A DNA stretch of 9,971 bases from positions 1 to 9,971 of the forward strand of contig DATFXR010000227.1 of the NCBI GenBank assembly GCA_035315685.1, in the 5' to 3' direction. The notes below the pieces were generated by a model. It worked only from the letters and a program-made list of their open reading frames with translations. It was not told where the DNA came from and ran no database searches. Source of the stretch: QHWK01 sp035315685 (GTDB lineage: Bacteria; Acidobacteriota; Vicinamibacteria; Vicinamibacterales; CAVVIG01). A program made the translations under genes and the position numbers. The first letter of the stretch is position 1. The number at the start of each line of letters is the position of its first letter. Shown piece after piece: positions 6,358 to 9,971 of this stretch.

Positions 6358-7826
6358 TCGGTCTTCGTCTTCGTCACCTTAGCGTCAATTTCGCCGCGGC
6401 TCAAGGTGACCCGTACGGTGTCGCCCGGTGCGACCGACGCGGCGTCGCGCAACACCACGGTCTTGTCGGCATTCCAGGCGACGGCGTAGCCGCGGCCGAG
6501 CACCGCGAGCGGGCTGAGGCTGTCGAGCCGGCCGGCGATGTTGCCGAGATGCGCCGCCGCTCGATGATGCTGCCGGCGGAGCGCCGCGGCGAGGCGGCCG
6601 TCGGACCCGACGAGTCGTGCGTTCCAGAGCGCCAGACGGCGGCCGGCGTCGAATGCCGACAGACGCCGCTCGAGCGCCTGGATGCGGCGCGTGCGGGCGG
6701 AGGCCCCGGCGCGCGCCAGCCGCGCGAGCGAATGCGAGAGGTCCGCCGCGTGGCGGCTCCGCATCGCGAGCCGCGCGCGAAAACCGGCGAACGCCGGCCG
6801 GCTGTCGACGACGTGGACGCGCCGGCTCAATCGCTGGACCTGCGCCCGCTCCGCCGCGCGCAGGCGATCGCGCAACGTGTCGATGCGGCTGCCGAACTGA
6901 TCCTTGCCGGCGACGACGAGCTCCGCCGCCGCGGACGGTGTCGGCGCGCGAACATCGGCGACGAAATCGGCAATCGTGACGTCGGTCTCGTGCCCGATCG
7001 CCGAAATCACCGGAACCGGGACGCGCGAGATGGCGCGCGCCACCATCTCTTCGTTGAACGCCCAGAGGTCCTCGATCGATCCGCCGCCGCGCCCGACGAT
7101 CACGACGTCGACGCCGGGCACCCGCGCGATTTGCCGCAGCGCCCGCGCCACATCGGGCGCCGCGTCCTGGCCCTGCACGCGCGCCGGACAGATCACGAGA
7201 TGTGCGTTCGCGTAGCGGCGCCGCAAGACCTTGATGATGTCGCGGATCGCGGCGCCGTCGAGAGAGGTGACGATGCCGATCTTCCGCGGCAGCGCCGGCA
7301 GCGGCCGCTTTCGTGCCGCGTCGAACAGTCCTTCGGCGTGCAGCCGCTTCTTCAGTTGATCGAAAGCGAGCTGTAGCGCGCCGAGGCCGTGCGGCTCGAG
7401 ATGTTCGCAGACGAGCTGATACTCGCCCTTCGGTTCGTAGACCGACACGCGGCCGCGTGCGACGACGCGCAGCCCGTCCGCCGGCCTGAACCTCAGATAG
7501 CGCAGCGCGGATCGGAAGATCACCGACCGGATCTGCGACGCGCCGTCCTTCAGCGTGAAATACAGATGGCCGGTGTTCCAGACGCGGCAGTTCGACAGCT
7601 CGCCTTCGACCCAGACCTCGAAGAATTCCTGCTCGAGGAGATCGCGGACGCGGACCGTCAGCTCGGTGACGGTGAGCACCCGACGGGGCAGAGGGCCGGG
7701 GGCCGAGGGCTCCGGCGCACGAGTGCGCGAAGGCGCCGGATCGTCGCTCACGCGATGCTCAGGCGGCGCGTCCTGGAGCGGATCGTCGTCCTCTTCCTCA
7801 AACGGAAGATCGAACAGATCGGTCAT
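6354..7826 (-). CDS. xseA: Exodeoxyribonuclease VII large subunit
   Basis: The 490-residue product is the catalytic subunit of the single-strand DNA exonuclease VII. An OB-fold domain (about 50-145: VLTVTELTVRVRDLLE, FEVWVEGELSNCR, GHLYFTLKD) is followed by the catalytic domain. That domain carries GIVTSLDGAAIRDI (184-197), GRGGGSIEDLWAFN (245-258), SAIGHETDVTIADFVADVRA (275-294) and PTPSAAAE (295-302). A basic helical region for XseB binding and a C-terminal VLGRGYAV segment complete it. I chose the ATG at 7826; a GTG at 7862 in the same frame would only lengthen an already long overlap with ymdB, and the ATG start already overlaps ymdB by 29 bases. The N-terminus is unusual: about 48 acidic, proline-rich residues precede the OB fold, part of them encoded by a heptamer-like tract. 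Confidence 0.93.
   Translation of the reverse strand: MTDLFDLPFEEEDDDPLQDAPPEHRVSDDPAPSRTRAPEPSAPGPLPRRVLTVTELTVRVRDLLEQEFFEVWVEGELSNCRVWNTGHLYFTLKDGASQIRSVIFRSALRYLRFRPADGLRVVARGRVSVYEPKGEYQLVCEHLEPHGLGALQLAFDQLKKRLHAEGLFDAARKRPLPALPRKIGIVTSLDGAAIRDIIKVLRRRYANAHLVICPARVQGQDAAPDVARALRQIARVPGVDVVIVGRGGGSIEDLWAFNEEMVARAISRVPVPVISAIGHETDVTIADFVADVRAPTPSAAAELVVAGKDQFGSRIDTLRDRLRAAERAQVQRLSRRVHVVDSRPAFAGFRARLAMRSRHAADLSHSLARLARAGASARTRRIQALERRLSAFDAGRRLALWNARLVGSDGRLAAALRRQHHRAAAHLGNIAGRLDSLSPLAVLGRGYAVAWNADKTVVLRDAASVAPGDTVRVTLSRGEIDAKVTKTKTE
7685..7712. repeat. GGGGCCG/AGGGCTC heptamer tract inside the xseA N-terminal linker
   Basis: Four seven-base units read GGGGCAG, AGGGCCG, GGGGCCG and AGGGCTC on the plus strand. 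Read on the coding strand they specify EPSAPGPLP (about residues 39-47 of XseA), a linker between an acidic head and the OB fold. Confidence 0.55.
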
Positions 7827-8637
7827 CGGCGATGCCAGCGAGATCCTGCAGTTCCGCAGCACTGAGGCTCACCCGTTCGATGTCGGTCGCGAGGCCGCTC
7901 GCCTCGTCTGCCTCGATGACGACGGCGTTCAGGCGCGGATTTCCCGTCGCGGTCTCGAATTTCTGCGGCAATGCGGTGAGAAAGCGATTGAGGGCCGCTT
8001 CCACTTCGACGCCGATGATCGAATCGTGCGGTCCAGTCATGCCGACATCGGTGAGGTAAGCCGTTCCCTTCGGGAGGATGCGCTCGTCCGCGGTCTGCAC
8101 GTGCGTGTGCGTGCCGATGACGGCGGTCGCTTTGCCGTCGAGATGCCAGCCCATGGCAATCTTCTCAGAGGTTGCCTCGGCATGGAAGTCGACGAAGACG
8201 ATTCGCGTGCGGGATTTCAGCGCCTCGATTTCACGCAGCACGACCTGAAACGGATCGTCGATATCGAGCATGAACACCCGGCCCATGATGTTGACCACGC
8301 CGACGGTTCGTCCGTCCCGCGTGCGGGCGAGATACCGGCCGTTGCCGGGGGCGCCGGCCGGATAGTTGGCCGGGCGGATCAGGCGGGACTCGGCGCCGAC
8401 GTAGTCGAGCGCCTCCTTCTTGTCCCAGATGTGATTGCCCGACGTCATCACGTCGATGCCCCAGTCGAGCAGTTGATCGCCGATGTCACGGGTGATGCCG
8501 AATCCGGCGGCCGCATTTTCGGCGTTGGCGATTACGCAGTCGATGCGGTGGTACTCGACGAGCCCGCGCAGCCCCTGGCGGACGAGCTCGCGTCCCGGCC
8601 GTCCGACGATATCGCCGATGAACAGAATCCTGAGCAT
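7798..8637 (-). CDS. ymdB: YmdB-family metallophosphoesterase (2',3'-cyclic-nucleotide 2'-phosphodiesterase type)
   Basis: With the ATG at 8637 the product is 279 residues and opens with the family's LRILFIGDIVGRPGR. Likely metal ligands are Asp9 (GDIVG), Glu40 and Asn41 (AENAAAG), Asn68 and His69 (SGNHIWDKKE), His152 (DFHAEATSEK) and His177/His179 (GTHTHVQTAD). This matches the di-metal site of the Bacillus subtilis YmdB family, which hydrolyses cyclic nucleotides and is linked there to biofilm and RNA-turnover phenotypes; the role here is unknown. The reading frame stays open upstream to 8718, but the extra 27 residues come from a heptamer repeat and are not family-like, so that start is rejected. 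The gene ends inside the first codons of xseA. No Shine-Dalgarno sequence precedes the ATG; the upstream bases are all repeat. Confidence 0.9.
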   Translation of the reverse strand: MLRILFIGDIVGRPGRELVRQGLRGLVEYHRIDCVIANAENAAAGFGITRDIGDQLLDWGIDVMTSGNHIWDKKEALDYVGAESRLIRPANYPAGAPGNGRYLARTRDGRTVGVVNIMGRVFMLDIDDPFQVVLREIEALKSRTRIVFVDFHAEATSEKIAMGWHLDGKATAVIGTHTHVQTADERILPKGTAYLTDVGMTGPHDSIIGVEVEAALNRFLTALPQKFETATGNPRLNAVVIEADEASGLATDIERVSLSAAELQDLAGIADDRSVRSSV

Positions 8638-8752
8638 GGCTGATGGCTGTTGGCTGATGGCTATGGCTGATGGTGAAGATTCATGTGGCATGGTCGGTGG
8701 GCTTCGATCATGAGCCATCGACCACAGCCATCAGCCCTTAGCCATCAGCCAT
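8636..8752. repeat. Inverted pair of ATGGCTG heptamer arrays between hsp20 and ymdB
   Basis: The left arm (8636-8673) has about 5.5 units of ATGGCTG; the right arm (8712-8752) has about six units of the complement CAGCCAT. Aligned as a hairpin, 32 of 38 positions pair, with a loop of about 41 bases. The right arm contains the hsp20 TGA (8745-8747) and the left arm ends in the ymdB ATG (8635-8637). Each arm has one six-base unit. Confidence 0.8.
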
Positions 8753-9206
8753 TGACAATGCTTCTGACAGCGATAGTCGCCACGCGTCCGCGGCGGTCCG
8801 TGATTTTCGGAATCGACACGCGAAGCTCGCCGCCGGCCAGTGAGGCCTCGGCATGGGACGTGTCGCACGCACGTTCGAGCCGCACGACGCGCGCGAAGCG
8901 GCCGTAGCCGCGCTCGACGAGATGAAAGCTCGATTCGCCGCGCGCACGGCGGGCGGCCTTCTCGCCGGCAATCAGCAGGCTGTCTCCCTTGGCCAGCACG
9001 CGAATGGCCGCGGCGGTGACGCCCGGCAGGTCGACGGTGATCTCGAGCGAATCGTCGGTCTCGTAGACGTCCAGCGGGGGCGAGCATTCGCCGGCCAGCG
9101 ACTCGGAGCCGAACGCGCGGCCGAGCTCGACATAGACGCGCCGGACTTCCTCAGCAAAATCGCCGATTTCGGAGGGAACCGCGAGGGCATGGATGCGGGG
9201 GCGCAT
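8745..9206 (-). CDS. Small heat shock protein, Hsp20/alpha-crystallin family
   Basis: The 153-residue product is an ATP-independent holdase chaperone by family. The alpha-crystallin domain runs from about residue 42 (SPPLDVYETDDSLEITVDLPGV) to the C-terminus, with LLIAGEKAA (78-86), FHLVERGYGRFARVVRL (94-110) and the signature GELRVSIPK (126-134). The short C-terminal tail TIAVRSIV provides an I-x-V candidate for oligomer contacts. The N-terminal arm is about 40 residues. The ATG at 9206 is the first in-frame ATG; no Shine-Dalgarno sequence is visible. Its TGA stop lies inside a CAGCCAT heptamer array. It is divergent from dnaK with a shared control region, which supports joint induction under protein-folding stress. 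Confidence 0.9.
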   Translation of the reverse strand: MRPRIHALAVPSEIGDFAEEVRRVYVELGRAFGSESLAGECSPPLDVYETDDSLEITVDLPGVTAAAIRVLAKGDSLLIAGEKAARRARGESSFHLVERGYGRFARVVRLERACDTSHAEASLAGGELRVSIPKITDRRGRVATIAVRSIVNG

Positions 9207-9265
9207 GAGGAATCATGGCACATCGTTCGGCTAACTTGAAGCTGTGCTTTGAGTTACTTATTGAG

Positions 9266-9295
9266 TGTATAACGCTAATAAAAACTGCTTGACAG
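9266..9295 (-). promoter_or_regulatory. Putative hsp20 promoter, -35 overlapping that of dnaK
   Basis: On the minus strand CTGTCA (9295-9290) and TATACA (9271-9266) are separated by 18 bp, each matching consensus at four of six positions. The -35 lies on the same bases as the dnaK TTGACA. Transcription would begin near 9259, giving a leader of about 50 bases to the hsp20 ATG. Confidence 0.4.
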
Positions 9296-9317
9296 ACACT
9301 CATATAAGGCCTACACT
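9289..9317 (+). promoter_or_regulatory. Sigma-70-type promoter for dnaK
   Basis: A perfect TTGACA (9289-9294) is followed after 17 bp by TACACT (9312-9317), four of six matches to the -10 consensus. The start point would be near 9324, leaving a leader of about 30 bases. No sigma-32 type -10 (CCCCAT) is apparent. Confidence 0.65.
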
Positions 9318-9338
9318 CAGTCCAACTTTCAAGGAATC

Positions 9339-9343
9339 GAGGA
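9339..9343 (+). promoter_or_regulatory. dnaK ribosome-binding site (GAGGA)
   Basis: GAGGA lies ten bases before the ATG at 9354. It is the only convincing Shine-Dalgarno sequence upstream of a chosen start in this window. Confidence 0.55.
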
Positions 9344-9353
9344 CCCCTAACCA

Positions 9354-9971
<618 letters not shown>

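Larger units (their letters stand above)
9250..9319. promoter_or_regulatory. Four TGAGT/ACTCA half-sites in the hsp20-dnaK divergent control region
   Basis: TGAGT occurs at 9250-9254 and 9262-9266 (within TTGAGT-N6-TTGAGT), and ACTCA at 9298-9302 and 9315-9319 (each within ACACTCA). The pairs face each other around about 9284 and overlap both putative promoters. They resemble half-sites of HspR/HAIR operators but not in the canonical spacing; the binding protein is unknown. Confidence 0.4.

Noticed and set aside
8638..8718. ymdB start at ATG 8718
   Set aside because: The extra 27 residues are repeat-encoded and not part of the family; the ATG at 8637 gives the conserved LRILFIGDIVG terminus.
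8636..8752. CRISPR-like array
   Set aside because: Units are seven bases and contiguous, with no unique spacers and no cas genes.
9249..9266. Canonical HspR (HAIR) operator CTTGAGT-N7-ACTCAAG
   Set aside because: TTGAGT-N6-TTGAGT is a direct repeat, not an inverted one; only half-site similarity remains.
9289..9308. dnaK promoter using TATAAG (9303-9308) as -10 with TTGACA
   Set aside because: The spacer would be only 8 bp; TACACT at 17 bp fits much better.
9262..9319. Possible CIRCE (HrcA) element upstream of dnaK
   Set aside because: CIRCE is CACTC-N9-GAGTG in that order; here GAGTG comes first and CACTC second, with the wrong spacing and no TTAG/CTAA ends.

Overview
This is a GC-rich (roughly 65%) bacterial chromosomal window made mostly of housekeeping genes. 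Gene content, strong GC3 bias and short heptanucleotide repeats between genes suggest an acidobacterial genome (Vicinamibacteria-like). That assignment is inference; no rRNA or tRNA gene is present to confirm it.

Layout. Positions 1-1463 (minus) hold the 5' part of a secreted or lipoprotein alkaline-phosphatase-superfamily phosphodiesterase that runs off the left edge. Back to back with it, plus-strand ruvX (1500-1940) and mltG (1977-3005) follow; a symmetric -10 element lies between the two divergent starts. Positions 3006-3478 are a scar region: GC-rich palindromes, a C-terminal gene remnant on the minus strand, the 3' part of an ArsR-type regulator on the plus strand, a perfect hairpin and an AT-rich heptamer tract. 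From 8637 down to 3479 a compact co-directional minus-strand cluster reads ymdB - xseA - xseB - ispA - tlyA - nadK, with start/stop overlaps or gaps of a few bases. A small heat-shock protein gene (8745-9206, minus) lies just upstream of it. dnaK (9354 to the right edge, plus) is divergent from the hsp20 gene.

How the genes fit together. ruvX and mltG are a common pair (nucleic-acid processing and peptidoglycan glycan-chain release). xseA/xseB encode both subunits of exonuclease VII; ispA supplies prenyl diphosphates; tlyA is an rRNA 2'-O-methyltransferase-family protein; nadK makes NADP. dxs, often found between ispA and tlyA in this type of cluster, is absent. hsp20 and dnaK share a divergent control region with overlapping -35 boxes and four TGAGT/ACTCA half-sites, as expected for co-regulated chaperones.

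The most unusual feature is a set of short heptanucleotide-period repeats with different unit sequences (GGGCTAG, AATTAAG, AGTCCCC, ATGGCTG and a GGGGCCG-like unit). They sit at gene borders, supply stop codons, encode the tail of TlyA and a linker in XseA, and in one place form two inverted arms. No defence system, transposase, CRISPR array or biosynthetic cluster was seen.
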